In this document: positions 51,895-62,554 of the stretch, piece after piece
How the letters are laid out: every line of letters begins with the position of its first letter
How positions within the stretch are numbered: the stretch's first letter is position 1
Assembly: GCA_002049455.2 (NCBI GenBank)
Contig: KV918990.1
Location: 1 to 64,000, forward strand
Source: Porphyra umbilicalis
Taxonomy: Eukaryota; Rhodophyta; Bangiophyceae; Bangiales; Bangiaceae
Length of the DNA: 64,000 bases
Reading direction: 5' to 3'
The notes under the pieces: generated by a model
Database searches by the model: none
What the model saw: only the letters and a program-made list of their open reading frames with translations
What the model was told of the DNA's origin: nothing
Position numbers and translations under genes: made by a program

Positions 51895-54164
51895 ATGGCG
51901 TCCCCCGCGCCCACGCCGCGCGTCTACGTCGGGGGGCCCACCTCGTCCGGCGGCCGCTGCCGCGCCACCGCGGCGATCGTCTTGCTCCATGGCCTCTTTG
52001 GCTCGGCCGCCGACACGGCGGGCTTGTGGCCCGCCCTCGCCCCACTGCAGATGCCGCTCCTCGCCGTCGACCTGCCTTTCCACGGGCGCTCGGCGAGCGT
52101 CGACGCTGCCTCCATCCCCGCCGCCGCCGCATCGGTCGTCGACGCGGTGCTGGCCGCGGCGCCGTCTTTGACCTCTGCCATCCTCGTCGGTTACTCCCTC
52201 GGCGGGCGGGTGGCGTTGGCGGTGGCGTCCGCCGCCGTCCCGCGACTTCACGTCGACGGCGTGCTGTTGGTGTCGGCCCACCTGGGGGGGCTCGACGCTG
52301 CGGAAGCCGCCACCCGATTGCGCCGCGACGAGGCGACGGCCGACGCGGTCACGTCGGCCGACGCGGCGACCTTTGAGGCGTGGCTCCGCGACGACTGGTA
52401 CGCGGCGCCCATGTGGGGCTCCCTTCGGAAGCACCCGGCGTTTGCTCCGCTCCTCGCCCGCCGCGTGCGGGGGTGTCGCCCCGCCCGCGTCGCCGCCGCC
52501 ATCCGTGCCTTTTCGCCGGCCGCGGCCGTCAACCCGTCGGCGTGGCCGTGGATCGCCAGTGGCCACGGCGGGGTACCCCTCGTATACGTCTATGGCGCGG
52601 CCGACGCGCGCTACGCCGGCGTCGGCAGCCGCCTCGCCGCGCTGCGGCAGCCGGGTGTGGCGGTCGTGCGCGTGCCGCGCGTCGGCCACAATGTGCTCGC
52701 CGAGGCACCCGATGCTGTCGCTACCGCCGCCAGTCGGTTGGCGTGGCGGTGCGGCCGCCCCGGCAGCGGCGGCATAGCGCTCGTCGGCGCGTGGGTGCGC
52801 CGCTTTTCCGTGCCTCTGACCGCGCCCATGGTCGTTGGCGGCGTGCGCGTCGGCCGTCGGGATGGGGCCCTCTTGTACCTGGTCGGCGTGCGCGCGCCCG
52901 ACGGCGCCGGCGGGGGTAGCCCAGACGCCCCGCCGCGGCGGGCGGTGGGGGTAGCCGAGGTGTCGCCCCTGCCGGGCCTCCACGCCGCGTCGGTGGACGA
53001 CGCGGTCGCCCAGCTGGCCGCCGTCTTTGCCGCCCCGCCTGCGGCGGCGCTTTTCCCCGCATCGCTTGCGTCGAACGCGGCGGCCGGCCCGCCAGCGGCG
53101 CGCCCCCTCTTTGCGCACCTGCCGGCGGGCGTCGCGGCGGGCCTCTCCCCCACCGTCACCCTCGCAGTCGAGTGTGCGGCGGTGCAGGTGGTCGCCGCCA
53201 ACCGCCTGCCGCTCGGTGACGCGGTCGCGGCGTTGGCGGGTGCCTATGGGCCCACCGCCGACACCGTTGCCGTCAATGCGGTCATTCCCCGCGCCGCGGC
53301 GGGGGCGGGCGCGCCGGCCGTGGAGGGCCTCCCCCGAGGCGCGGCGGTCGTCAAGGTCAAGGTCGGCGCCGCCTCGCCTGATCAAGACGCGGCGGCGGTG
53401 GCGGCGCTGCTCGCCACGCTCCCCCCGTCGGTTACGCTGCGGCTCGACGCCAACCGGTCGTGGACGGCCGTTGCGGCGCGGGCGTTTGTGTCGGCACTCG
53501 CTGCCGCCGCGGGGGCCCCGCCGTTGTTAGGGCGGATTGCTTATGTGGAGGAGCCGCTGACGGCGGTCGAGGTGGCCGCCGGCGGCCTCCCGGCGCTCGC
53601 GGCGGCCGTGTCGGGCCCGCTCGCTTCCATCCCGTACGCGTTGGATGAGAGCCTCGTCGGCGGGGGGCTCGGTCCGCCAGACGACGCTGCCGTGCCCCCG
53701 CCAGCGGCGGTGGTGCTCAAGCCCGCCGTCCTGGGCGGTCTTGCCGCGGCCGTGCGCGTCGCGCGCGCTTGGGCGCCCGCCGTCGCGGTGGCGAGCACGG
53801 TGTTTGACGGTGCCGTCGGGGTGGCGTGGGCGACGCTCCTCGCGTCGGCACTGGACGCCGCCGCGGCGGGGGGCGTGGGGGGGGGGGGGGCGGCCTTGGT
53901 GGCGGCCCTGCCCACGGACTGGGTACGTTCGCGTCGCTAGCGGCGGACGTGGCCGTGCCCCCGCTGATCGAATCGGCGTGGATACCTGCGGACGGCGCTC
54001 TCGACGTGGGCATGTGTGTGGAACTTTTGGCGGACGTGGCCGCGACGGCTCCCAATGGCGGGGACGGGGCGGGTGTTCGTGGTGGGCGGGCGGCGCGATT
54101 TGAATTGTCGACGGCGGTTGTGGGGGACCCGCAGCAGCTGTTTCCCGCCGCGTCGCTTGTGTGA
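51895..54164 (+). CDS. MenH-MenC fusion, phylloquinone/menaquinone pathway; apparent frameshift at a G run
   Basis: The N-terminal half (about 22-285) is a MenH-type alpha/beta hydrolase with LLHGLFGS (oxyanion loop), VGYSLGGR (Ser101), GAADARY (Asp) and PRVGHN (His265). The C-terminal half (from about 303) is o-succinylbenzoate synthase of the enolase superfamily, with KVKVG (KxK), LDANRSW, VEEPL, LDESL and LKPAVLGG supplying the catalytic lysines and metal ligands. Together they make SHCHC and then o-succinylbenzoate. The order is the reverse of the MenC-MenH end of plant PHYLLO, and no MenF or MenD part is attached. The frame from 51895 ends at 53940 (681 aa), but after the 14-base G run (53877-53890) a -1 frame gives HGLGTFASLAADV and a plausible MenC end up to 54164. 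This points to a homopolymer indel, with a GTACGT intron donor as the alternative. The frame is open upstream of 51895 with Arg/Ser/Ala-rich sequence, so a plastid transit peptide may start earlier. Confidence 0.8.
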
Positions 54165-54910
54165 GCACCGCACAAGTGATTTTCTGCGTCGCTTGCCGGA
54201 TGCGTCTCGTGTTGTGGAGGATGATGAACGAGAGCTCCGGCCGGGAAAGACGCTTCCTTCGCCATTGTCAGCGGTGCATCAAGGCGTCGGCTCTCCTGAG
54301 CGGCATCGACGACGGGCCGTCCACGCCTCCGTGCATCGACACTGATGCCGACGCTGCAGCTTGGGTGGGACGCGTGGCACGTTTAGAGGCGGCTCTTTGT
54401 CGACATTGTCCGCAGCAGCGGATCGCGACCCACGCGGTTATACATCATCGACGACGGCTGTGTACGGCAGTGGAGGTCATCAATCCCCACTCGTTTGCTC
54501 AACCATCCACCTCCCAATGGCGACTTCAAGACGGTCGCGGCACACGAGAAGGCAGGCAGATGCAACCGCTGCTCTGCGAGCCTCTACGCAGCGAGCACCG
54601 CATGATCAAGCGACCATCCACCCCCACCCAGCCTCCTGGCCTTGGTCATGCGCTCCCATCATTGGGTGGACGCCTCGCGATCTGCAACGCAGTCATGTGC
54701 GACAGGCACCCCTGCGTGGGGCGGGCTCTTGTACTGCGGCGGTGCATTGGCCGCGGCGTGTCATCACTTGCAACCTCGGGGGCGCAGCGACGCCATCGGC
54801 ACGATCGATACAGCATACGGCGGTCAGCGGCAGTGCCGTGGCGCCGAGTCGTCCGTCCATCACGGTGCCGGTCTGGGATTGGCGACGTGTCGCCATTTCC
54901 CAAAGAGAGC
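54165..54910. other. Gene-free stretch between convergent genes
   Basis: This lies between the end of the MenH-MenC gene and the end of the minus-strand gene at 54911. No domain-bearing frame is present; it should contain both 3' UTRs. Confidence 0.4.
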
Positions 54911-56149
54911 TCAACTGTGCGGCGGCGGGCTCGGTGGGCTCGGAGTCAGCTTGAGGAACTTGTCGGCCATTGAGACTTCCGCCTTCACCCTCTCCGCGCG
55001 GCCCGCCGATTCAACGCTCTCTTGCGACTCGAACAAGACCGGGGCGGCCTCGGCCTCGCTCTGCCGCAGGGTTGCCGCCAGAGCCGCGGTGGCGTTGGCG
55101 TCGTCAAAGGAGTCGTCGACGACCAAGTCGTCACTAGGGAGCTTGTCGTCGCTAGGGAGCACGTCGTCAATCTGCTCCGCCGAGTTGCTGCATGGCTTGA
55201 CGTCGTCACCGCCACCCAGCCGACAGTCTGGCCACCCGCTGGTGTTGGTCGTCCTCCCGATGCGGTCTTCGCGTCCCGGCGAGATCGGATTGGCCGCCTG
55301 CATCTCCTTCAAGAGCTGCTGGGCGTCCATGCGCGCCCGCGCCGTGGCCTGGGCTTCGGGCCACATGAGCGCCTTGACCGCCTTGTCGATCTTGGATCCG
55401 CTCGGGACCAAGGAGCCAACTTTCGCGCTCGAGCTCGAGGCGGTGCCGCCGCCCGGCGTCGACGCGGGGGTCGGCGCGTAGCGCGACGGACGCCCGAGGG
55501 CGTGCAGACGCCGCTTCTTAAACACTCGCTTGGCGTACGGCGAGCGCACGCCCTCACGGACGTTGGTGGCCTGCGGGTCTCCTTCGCACTGGCGGTCTGT
55601 GCTATCACGGTCGTGGCGCCCGTGGCCTAGTGGCACCATGACAGCGGGCGGCGGGGGGCGCTCGACCCCACCCAATAGCATGTCGTCCTCGGCCACGTAC
55701 GCAAACGGTTGCAGCCCGTGGGCCGTCTGCTCGTCCATGGGGTCGGGTTCAAAAAGCCGCCGCTGGACCAACTCGTTGGACGACAATGGCGCCAGCGCCG
55801 TGCGACCGGACCGGCCATCTCGCAGAGCTGCCCGGACCCCCGCCCCTGCCCCAGGGATGACGTCCGCGGGGGGCGGCGGTTCCACATCGGGCTTGACCGG
55901 GGGCGGCAGGGCCAAGTCGCCTCGTGTACGGGGGTTCCCGGCAGCCCCGCTGCCCCCACCGCCCCCGCCGCCCCCGCCGCTCCGGCCGCTGCCGCCACCG
56001 CCGGCGCTGCCATTGCCGCCGCCGCCCCTGCCGCCGCCCCTGCCGCCGCCACCACCGCCGCCGGACCGTGTTCGCTTGCGTCGTGACGCGGGTGCCTTGT
56101 ACCCGCCCGACGACAGCGACCGCGTCAGTAGAGCTGGTCGATTGCTCAT
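54911..56149 (-). CDS. Hypothetical protein, glycine-rich with acidic C-terminus
   Basis: The chosen ATG at 56149 gives 412 aa beginning MSNRPALLTRSLSSGGYKAP; the frame is open further upstream to 56704, but that part is Arg/Ala low complexity typical of leader DNA. A basic patch (ASRRKRTRSGG, about residues 20-30) is followed by a long Gly-rich run with Ser/Ala (about 30-75). The middle has non-repetitive segments (SSNELVQRRLFEPDPMDEQ; FAYVAEDDMLLGG; SPYAKRVFKKRRLHALGRPSRYAPTP). The C-terminal part has a helical stretch (DKAVKALMWPEAQATARARMDAQQLLKEM) and Asp/Glu-rich ends. No family is recognised. The basic motifs suggest a nuclear protein. Gene status rests on the long frame with varied composition. 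Confidence 0.5.
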   Translation of the reverse strand: MSNRPALLTRSLSSGGYKAPASRRKRTRSGGGGGGGRGGGRGGGGNGSAGGGGSGRSGGGGGGGGGSGAAGNPRTRGDLALPPPVKPDVEPPPPADVIPGAGAGVRAALRDGRSGRTALAPLSSNELVQRRLFEPDPMDEQTAHGLQPFAYVAEDDMLLGGVERPPPPAVMVPLGHGRHDRDSTDRQCEGDPQATNVREGVRSPYAKRVFKKRRLHALGRPSRYAPTPASTPGGGTASSSSAKVGSLVPSGSKIDKAVKALMWPEAQATARARMDAQQLLKEMQAANPISPGREDRIGRTTNTSGWPDCRLGGGDDVKPCSNSAEQIDDVLPSDDKLPSDDLVVDDSFDDANATAALAATLRQSEAEAAPVLFESQESVESAGRAERVKAEVSMADKFLKLTPSPPSPPPHS

Positions 56150-57256
56150 GTTGTCCGTACCCGCGCCCGCCGTGGTCCACAACGCGGCAGCCCCTGGACA
56201 ATCGGTGCGGCCACGCGCGCACGGCAACCGTGAACGGCTGCGGACGCGGCGGGGAGCGCCAACCTCGACGGCGGGCGCATTCGCAACGGACGGCACCGCA
56301 ACGATGCACGACCGCAACCGGGGGTGCGACGGGGAAGAGCCCGACGACGTCGTCGTCACCGTTGAGCGGACACGCAGGCCGGGGCACGCAACGACGGTCT
56401 CGCCCACCCCCTCGCGCACGCGGCAGGCACGCAACGGTCCGGCGCCACGCCGCGTCGCGGCGACGCGGCCGCCACCGTTGGCCGCTGGGCCGCCGCGTCG
56501 CCGCCTCTGCTGCCTGCCAAGAGGGGAGCGAGCCGCACCCCCCGCCCACAGGTCACGTGGGACTGGGACATCGTCCGTGGGTGTCCAGGCAGAGCTGCTC
56601 GGGGCGACGCCACACGTCAGGCCTGCCTCGGGTGGGCTCTGGGTGGCGTCTGCCCGTGTGCTGCAACAGCAAGCGCCGTTTGAATCGCTCCCCTCTCGTC
56701 GCACCGTGTGAAAACGCAGCAGAAGATCAATTTTCCTGGCAAGTACGAGGAAGGAGGTAGGACGACGATGTCAAGAACAGAACGTAATCCTATTGGCTGG
56801 CGACTACGTCATGCGTGCCCAGAGTGATCCTTTAAGTACTTTTTGATCTTCTCATTACTGTAAACAGTTGCCTCACTCACCTACGGGGGGCTCCCTTCAT
56901 GCAGCAGACGATGCAGTGAAGGCCGGAACCTCCGTGAGCTTACAGTTCAGACATTGGATCTCTCTCCCGCTGGATCTCAGTCAGCGGATACTTCAAGTAC
57001 TCGTATCCATAAGTGCGGATCAAGTGGATCGACATTACCACCACACACCGAGAGCGGAGTGGACGACATACGACATCTCACATACGAACTGGTGCCGCTC
57101 TCGATGGTGGTGTGTAGAATGGGCCAGGTCGACCAGAAGAGGTCATCTCAACCGCCTCTTTGCGAATACCGTGCGCACGGCATGTCTTACCCGTTGCGTA
57201 CGCTCCATACCTTCTCCCCACATACGCAGCGTCGTTCGTCCCTGCGCAGCACAATC
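56150..57256. other. Divergent intergenic region
   Basis: This separates the minus-strand gene at 54911-56149 from the plus-strand gene at 57257. GC content falls markedly after 56700. I see no gene and no clear TATA box. Confidence 0.35.
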
Positions 57257-57799
57257 ATGACGGTCCCTCTCCTGGCTGCTTTCGCGCTGTCTGCCGCCCC
57301 CGTTAGCGGCCTGCACGCCTCGGGCCGGCCCAGGCTCGGCCGCCGCCGCCCTACCACCGCCGCCCCCACCTCCGCCCGGCGGGCGGCGCGGATGACCACC
57401 CCTCCCACGGGTAACGAGGATTCCCCGCCCCCCTTCTCCACGGCCGGCAAAGCCGCCGTTGTCGCCGCCTTCCTCACCTTCCCGACCGTCGCGGTGAGCG
57501 AGTACGCGCTCTTGACCACCGGCTGCGGGCTGCCGCCGGGCCCTGGGGGCCTCATTGGCGCGGTGGAGGGCGTCGGCTACCTCGCCGTCGCAGCGATTGT
57601 GGTGTGGAGCGTCGTCACCAAGGTCCAGACGGGCAAGGGCCTCCCGTCGGGGCCGGGCGGCGTCCTCGGCGCCATTGAGGGGCTCGCGTGGCTGCTCGCG
57701 CTCAGCGGCCTTGGCGCGGGGGCGTTTGTGGTCTGGAAGTTTGGGGGGCTCCCAGAGGCCGTGCCGGGTGCTGGCAGCCGCTGCTTTCCCATGGAGTAA
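57257..57799 (+). CDS. Small plastid-type membrane protein with duplicated GLPxGPGG motif
   Basis: The 180-aa protein starts at 57257 (ATCATGACG); the open frame upstream is unlikely coding. Residues 1-45 form a hydrophobic then Arg/Ser/Thr/Ala-rich leader with no acidic residues, as expected of a transit or bipartite targeting peptide. Three membrane segments follow at about 66-88, 106-121 and 143-161. Two repeats are clear: GLPPGPGGLIGAVEGVGYLA (91-110) and GLPSGPGGVLGAIEGLAWLL (128-147), each directly before or entering a membrane helix. The C-terminus is short and ends near CFPME. I know the general pattern of small plastid or thylakoid membrane proteins but cannot name this family. No cofactor ligands are evident. 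Function is unknown. Confidence 0.65.
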   Translation: MTVPLLAAFALSAAPVSGLHASGRPRLGRRRPTTAAPTSARRAARMTTPPTGNEDSPPPFSTAGKAAVVAAFLTFPTVAVSEYALLTTGCGLPPGPGGLIGAVEGVGYLAVAAIVVWSVVTKVQTGKGLPSGPGGVLGAIEGLAWLLALSGLGAGAFVVWKFGGLPEAVPGAGSRCFPME

Positions 57800-58342
57800 C
57801 GTGGACGGTGGGTGGTATTGTGTGTGACAGCTGGGTGATGCGTAGGTGTGACGTCCATGTGTGTCTGTCCGCCCTCGCCATCTCTCGAGGTTCTTTTTTG
57901 TGAAATGGGTGATGATGCAGGGGGGCGGGCGTCCTCGGTGTGTAGGTTCTTGGCTGCGCTCAACCATCCAACACGCTTGTCCGTTGCGCAGCGTTGCACA
58001 TGTCGGCTGGTGCAAGCTCCGCACATGTCACCGCTCTGTCCAGCGAGGAGAGAACAAGTGGAGGACAGAGCTGCATGGGAGACGCCTTCTGAACATGGAA
58101 CAGCTTCAACACACCCAAGATGGAAAAAAGGGCGGCTAGGGCCCGCAACGTAATTACACTCACCAGGGAACGACCAAGAAGGACAAAATATGCAACAGAG
58201 GAAGAAACCATAACCAGCCCAAGGCGCCACCATGTACAAAAAAAAAAATCGGGGTCATCCACACAAGGACCGCAGCCAAAATACCGAAAAAAAGAAGAAG
58301 AAAAAACGGACAGGAAACACCAACACCACACCCCACATGACC
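57800..58342. other. Gene-free stretch between convergent genes
   Basis: This is the 3' flank of both neighbours, with an A-rich run at 58236-58245 and AAGAAGAAGAAA near 58290. No coding frame is supported. Confidence 0.4.
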
Positions 58343-60871
58343 TCACCACCCCCCAGACGCGGCGCCATAGGCCGTCGGTGCCCGCACCGCCGCGGGCGCG
58401 GGCGGCACAAACCGCCGCACGTCCGTCACGCGACAGATCACTTCAGCGAGGGCACCCGCCGGCTCGCCCCCCCCGTCAATGGGGGAGTCGAGCCCGAGGC
58501 CGGCCGCGGGCATAAGCAGCGACAATGTGCCGTCGTCAGCGTCCGCCACGCCGACGCGCAGCAGCTCGCCGAGGGAAGGGGGGGTGTCCCCGGGCCGTCC
58601 GCTCGCGTCGGGCGCACCCTGCCACCACGCGCTGCCGCCGCTGCCGCGGCCCGCGACCGCCGGCCGCCGCGGAGTCTCGGTCGGTGCACCGGACGACCAC
58701 CGCCCAACGCTGCCGCCGCCGCCGCCACCGACGCTGCCGCCGCCAACCAGCGGCACATGGGGCGGCGGAGCGTCTGACCCCACAACCACCGGTCGGGGCG
58801 GGAGGATGACCCGCTCCGGTCCCGACGCCCGCACGTCCCCGTCCACGGAGGAGCACGAGCCGCACACGTCGCCCCGCGCAAGTGCCGCCACGCAGCGACG
58901 GACGGCGCGGACGGCGGCGAGCGCGTCACGGCAGAGAACGTATGAGTAGGTCGGGGGGGGGGTGGCGACCGCCGAGCCGGGTACCGCGCGTGCGTCAGCG
59001 GCACGGACCGACGACACGGGGTCTGCCGACGCGGCCGGCGCCGTCGGTGTGTGAATGGCGACCGCGCGACGGGTGGGGGCGGGCGCGTCGGCACGCGCCG
59101 GCTCGTCGGCCTGCGGCGCAGTGACACGGGCGGCGATCGCCGGCGTCTCGGCCACGTTCATGGCCAGAGCCGCCGGCGTCGCCGTCGGCACGTCACCCAC
59201 CCGACGACCCGTCGCCGCTGCCTCCGCGTTCGACGGCGCCAACGCCCGCCACTCACCCGCCGGCCGAGACGCATCCGCGCGCAGCTGCGAGGAGGAAGCG
59301 TAGGGCAGGGCTAGCGGACCCGGCGGGGCGGCCTCCACTTTGGCAGCCGCCCCGCCAACGCCTGGCCGGCCGGCCGACGTCGGCGACAGCACCAGTCGCG
59401 TGTCGGCGGGCACTCGCCCCGCTGGCGCCAGCCGGTGCACGGCGGCAAGGACGACCAGGACGGCCACAAAGGTAAAGGAAAACATGCTTGCCTGCTTGCG
59501 CTTGGTCCCCGCCGCCGCCACCGACCGCGCACCCGCGCCTGGCGGGCACCACCCCGGCGGTGGCGAATAGGAAGCAGCCGCCGCGGCGGCCGACGACAAC
59601 TGCTGCTGCGCCGCCGACAGTGCCGACGTCAGCTGCGCGACGCGCGCGGTCGCCGCGTGGTGGTCTGCCGTTAACGCCGTGACCCGCCGCCGCAGCGTCC
59701 GGTTCTCCTCGTGCGCACACGCCAAGCGCTTGTCAAGCGTCGCTGACGACGAGCGGGCGGTGGCCAGCTCTGCGGTCAACGACGCGATGGTTTGCCTAGC
59801 GGTCGCGGGCACGCCGCAGGCGCGACAGTCGTCCGTGGGGTGAGAGGGGGATGGGGACCGCAGCTTTCGCTTTTTGGCCTGCGTGGCTGGCAAGTGGGAC
59901 GAGAAAGACTCCCCATCCGACGGCGGCGCGCTGTCGGTAGCCTCAGAAGTGACAGCGCTGATGTGAACGTGCCCCTCCGAGGAGAGAGACGACGAGCACT
60001 GCGAGGCAGGCACGGCGGCGGTACCGGGATCCTTAGACGGCCACGCAGGGCTGCCGCCCTCCGCCGAGGCCACGCCCGCACCGCTAACGTCACTGGCCGA
60101 GCTTGGCGTAGACGACACGGCCGCTGCGGCGGCAGCTGCCACCTCTGGTGGCACCGGCACCGCCGCCTCCGTCACCACGGCCGACGACGGGAGGACCCCA
60201 TCCATGGCCCCCTCTTCCTCAGCAGCCGCGCAGCGGGCCACAAACGCCGCCGCAGCCGCCGCCAGGGGCCCCTCCACGTCGGCACCCGCCGCAGCTGCCG
60301 GTCGCCGCGCCGTCGACCGGGCACCCCCGGGCTGCGGGGCTGCCATGAGACCGAGTGCCGCCTCCAGCGCCGCAAACTGCGGTGGCCGATCGACGCCCCG
60401 CGCCAGGGACATGAGCGGCGGCATGGGCGGCAACACCACCCCCGTGTCCTGGAGGGCGGGCGGCAAGTCCGCGTCCACCTCCCGTTCCGCGACACCCGCA
60501 CTTGCGCCCGCCGTTGCCGCTGCTGCAGCCGCGCGCTCGGCGTCTAGCGCTTCTAACTCCTCCCACGTCGGCAGCAGGTCCAGATGGACGTCGCCCCCGC
60601 CCCTTCTATTGTCGTCCTCACCACCCGTCGACGGCTTGGCCGAGGCGCCGTCACCTTCGGCGCCGCCATCACCATCCACTGCGCCGTCGTCAGGCGCAGG
60701 CGACGACGGCGTGGAGGGGGCAAAGCAGCGCTCCCACGAGGCAGCATGGTCCTCGAGCGCCGCCCACTCGCCGCTAGCGTCGAGCGGTGGTATCCGGTCA
60801 GTGGGGTCGCCAGAGGAGCTCAGGAACGGGCCGGGGGAGGCGTAGGCAAACGACGGCGCAAAAGGGTCCAT
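58343..60871 (-). CDS. Large single-pass membrane protein with coiled coil (bZIP28/ATF6-like layout)
   Basis: The ATG at 60871 (MDPFAPSFAY) gives 842 aa; the open frame continues to 61018, but this ATG is better placed. The N-terminal 320 residues are acidic and Ala/Pro/Ser-rich. A basic cluster AKKRKLRSPSP and a CRACG pair precede a predicted coiled coil with spaced leucines (TIASLTAELATARSSSATLDKRLACAHEENRTLRRRV...). One hydrophobic membrane helix follows (MFSFTFVAVLVVLAAVH), then about 380 residues rich in Ala/Pro/Gly. The order acidic domain, basic patch, zipper-like coil, membrane helix, lumenal tail resembles membrane-tethered bZIP factors such as bZIP28 or ATF6. The canonical N-x7-R basic signature is not visible, so DNA binding is uncertain. 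Alternatives are a golgin-like or other coiled-coil membrane protein. Confidence 0.55.
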   Translation of the reverse strand: MDPFAPSFAYASPGPFLSSSGDPTDRIPPLDASGEWAALEDHAASWERCFAPSTPSSPAPDDGAVDGDGGAEGDGASAKPSTGGEDDNRRGGGDVHLDLLPTWEELEALDAERAAAAAATAGASAGVAEREVDADLPPALQDTGVVLPPMPPLMSLARGVDRPPQFAALEAALGLMAAPQPGGARSTARRPAAAAGADVEGPLAAAAAAFVARCAAAEEEGAMDGVLPSSAVVTEAAVPVPPEVAAAAAAAVSSTPSSASDVSGAGVASAEGGSPAWPSKDPGTAAVPASQCSSSLSSEGHVHISAVTSEATDSAPPSDGESFSSHLPATQAKKRKLRSPSPSHPTDDCRACGVPATARQTIASLTAELATARSSSATLDKRLACAHEENRTLRRRVTALTADHHAATARVAQLTSALSAAQQQLSSAAAAAASYSPPPGWCPPGAGARSVAAAGTKRKQASMFSFTFVAVLVVLAAVHRLAPAGRVPADTRLVLSPTSAGRPGVGGAAAKVEAAPPGPLALPYASSSQLRADASRPAGEWRALAPSNAEAAATGRRVGDVPTATPAALAMNVAETPAIAARVTAPQADEPARADAPAPTRRAVAIHTPTAPAASADPVSSVRAADARAVPGSAVATPPPTYSYVLCRDALAAVRAVRRCVAALARGDVCGSCSSVDGDVRASGPERVILPPRPVVVGSDAPPPHVPLVGGGSVGGGGGGSVGRWSSGAPTETPRRPAVAGRGSGGSAWWQGAPDASGRPGDTPPSLGELLRVGVADADDGTLSLLMPAAGLGLDSPIDGGGEPAGALAEVICRVTDVRRFVPPAPAAVRAPTAYGAASGGW

Positions 60872-62554
60872 GCCGGCACCGGCCCCGCCGCCAAGCCACA
60901 CGCGACGGTGGCCGAGAAGCGAGGGAGGGAATCGGATGGGAGAGGGGCCGAGAGCAAAATGAAAAGCACAGTACAGAAGTGCGCACAGAGAGGGCACGGG
61001 GAGGCCGGCGTACCGCAAGACCCGGTGCGGCGATCAATGATGGTACATAGGGAGAAGGGGATAGAGGCGACAGGTGGTGGGGCGTCGGCACAAGACGTAG
61101 TGCGCCGACGGCGTCGCGTGCCCCTCTTGCGCCCCGCGTGGGATGTCACTTGAAAAGCTCACCGGTGTGCTTGCACCCGCCGCCACCCGACTGCGCTCCC
61201 CCACGTCACAGCGCTCTGCACTGGGCGTCGAGGACCCCCGCACGCGTACCCTGTCAGCCGACTTTCGACGCCAAATTGGGTCCCCGTGTCCAGTTACAGC
61301 CAATGAGCGGAAGGTGAGGACACACGGCAACGTGGCGTGGCCAACGCCGCCGGTCTGTTCCGGGCACCGGCACTGGGGCCCACAGCGTAGACCCCCTCGG
61401 TGCGCCTTGCTGTCCGACGAGGAGCGCCCTGCATGCTGCGCGCAGGCCACCTTTGTACACACACACGGCACCAGAAGAGCACTGGGAATCACCCCCTTTT
61501 TGCCAGACCCCCTGAAGGCGTCCCGTTCTGGCCACGGAAGGATCTGGAGTGGGGCCCACTCGCACGAGGCGCAATGCCTGTTGGGAAGCTGCGTGTCGCC
61601 TCTCAGCTTGGCGGACAGCCACCCGCTGGGCGGGTGGCCCGCCCGAGTGCAAGGCGCTTCGTGCAGAATGTGGGGTTTCCGTCGTCGCTGACGCAGCGTG
61701 TCCCGGGATTGGTGGGCGGGTGCCGCCCCCCGCGTGGCCGTTTCTGTCGAGGTGCGCCCCGCGTCGCCAGCAGCGCACCGAAAAAAGCACCGAGATTCCG
61801 TGACGACCAGAGAGAAGAGAATTCGGCCGAGCGCGCGCGTCCTGACAGCCGTGCCATTCAACGGCGCGTTGGCGTCGGTGACGCCCCCGCGTCTTTGATG
61901 GGGGGGGGGAAACCGTCGGCCCCGCCCGCCCAGTGCCGACGTCGCCGCGGGCGGCGCGACGCGGTTTGGCAGCTGACGTTGCCCGCCCGTGGGCGCGGCG
62001 GCCCCCCCCCACCCCGCCGCCGTCACCACCGCCCGTGACCGTCAGACAAATTGACCAGCCCGACGGGAGGTTTTCCCGTGCAGGCGCTCGTCGCTGGACA
62101 GGGCTGCAGACGGGAAACTCCCGTCATGGACATTGTTCGGGGGTGTCTCGAGTTTCCTTCGGTGCACAGGCCTGGTGGGCTTAATTGCGCTAATGAAAAA
62201 CGGCATAAGGACGTCCCAAGGACATGTTCAATACCCTCCTCAGTTCCCGGATTTACCGTTGCGGCGGGGCCTGCGCTTCGTACGGCACCCGTACGGTACG
62301 CTTTAATCGTGCTGATTACGCATCATATTATCTGTGCGTGGCGGCCCTCATGCTCGCCTATTGTTCCCTCGCATGCGTAGGAGGCAGGCAACCAGCGCAA
62401 ACAATGCAGACCCCGAACGAGCAAGCACAGAAGCTCGAACCTAAAAAATGAACAAAGCGAGACGCCCGAAACACCAGGGGAGGGCAGCTACGGGAGGCAC
62501 GACGAGCAAAAACCCAAGCGGACAAGAGGACACTACAGCTCCTTCTCTCCCACG
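60872..62554. other. Gene-free upstream region
   Basis: This spans the upstream side of the membrane-protein gene and the 3' side of the accessory gene at 62555. The long frames on either strand between 61030 and 62030 have no domain pattern and overlap one another. I see no gene or clear repeat. Confidence 0.35.

Noticed and set aside
51574-53385. 603-residue minus-strand frame opposite the MenH-MenC gene
   Set aside because: The composition is almost only Arg/Gly/Asp/His/Ala, typical of antisense to GC-rich codons; the plus strand carries clear catalytic motifs.
61034-62029. 331-residue minus-strand frame upstream of the membrane-protein gene
   Set aside because: No recognisable domain, competing frames of equal length on the other strand, and no plausible start context.
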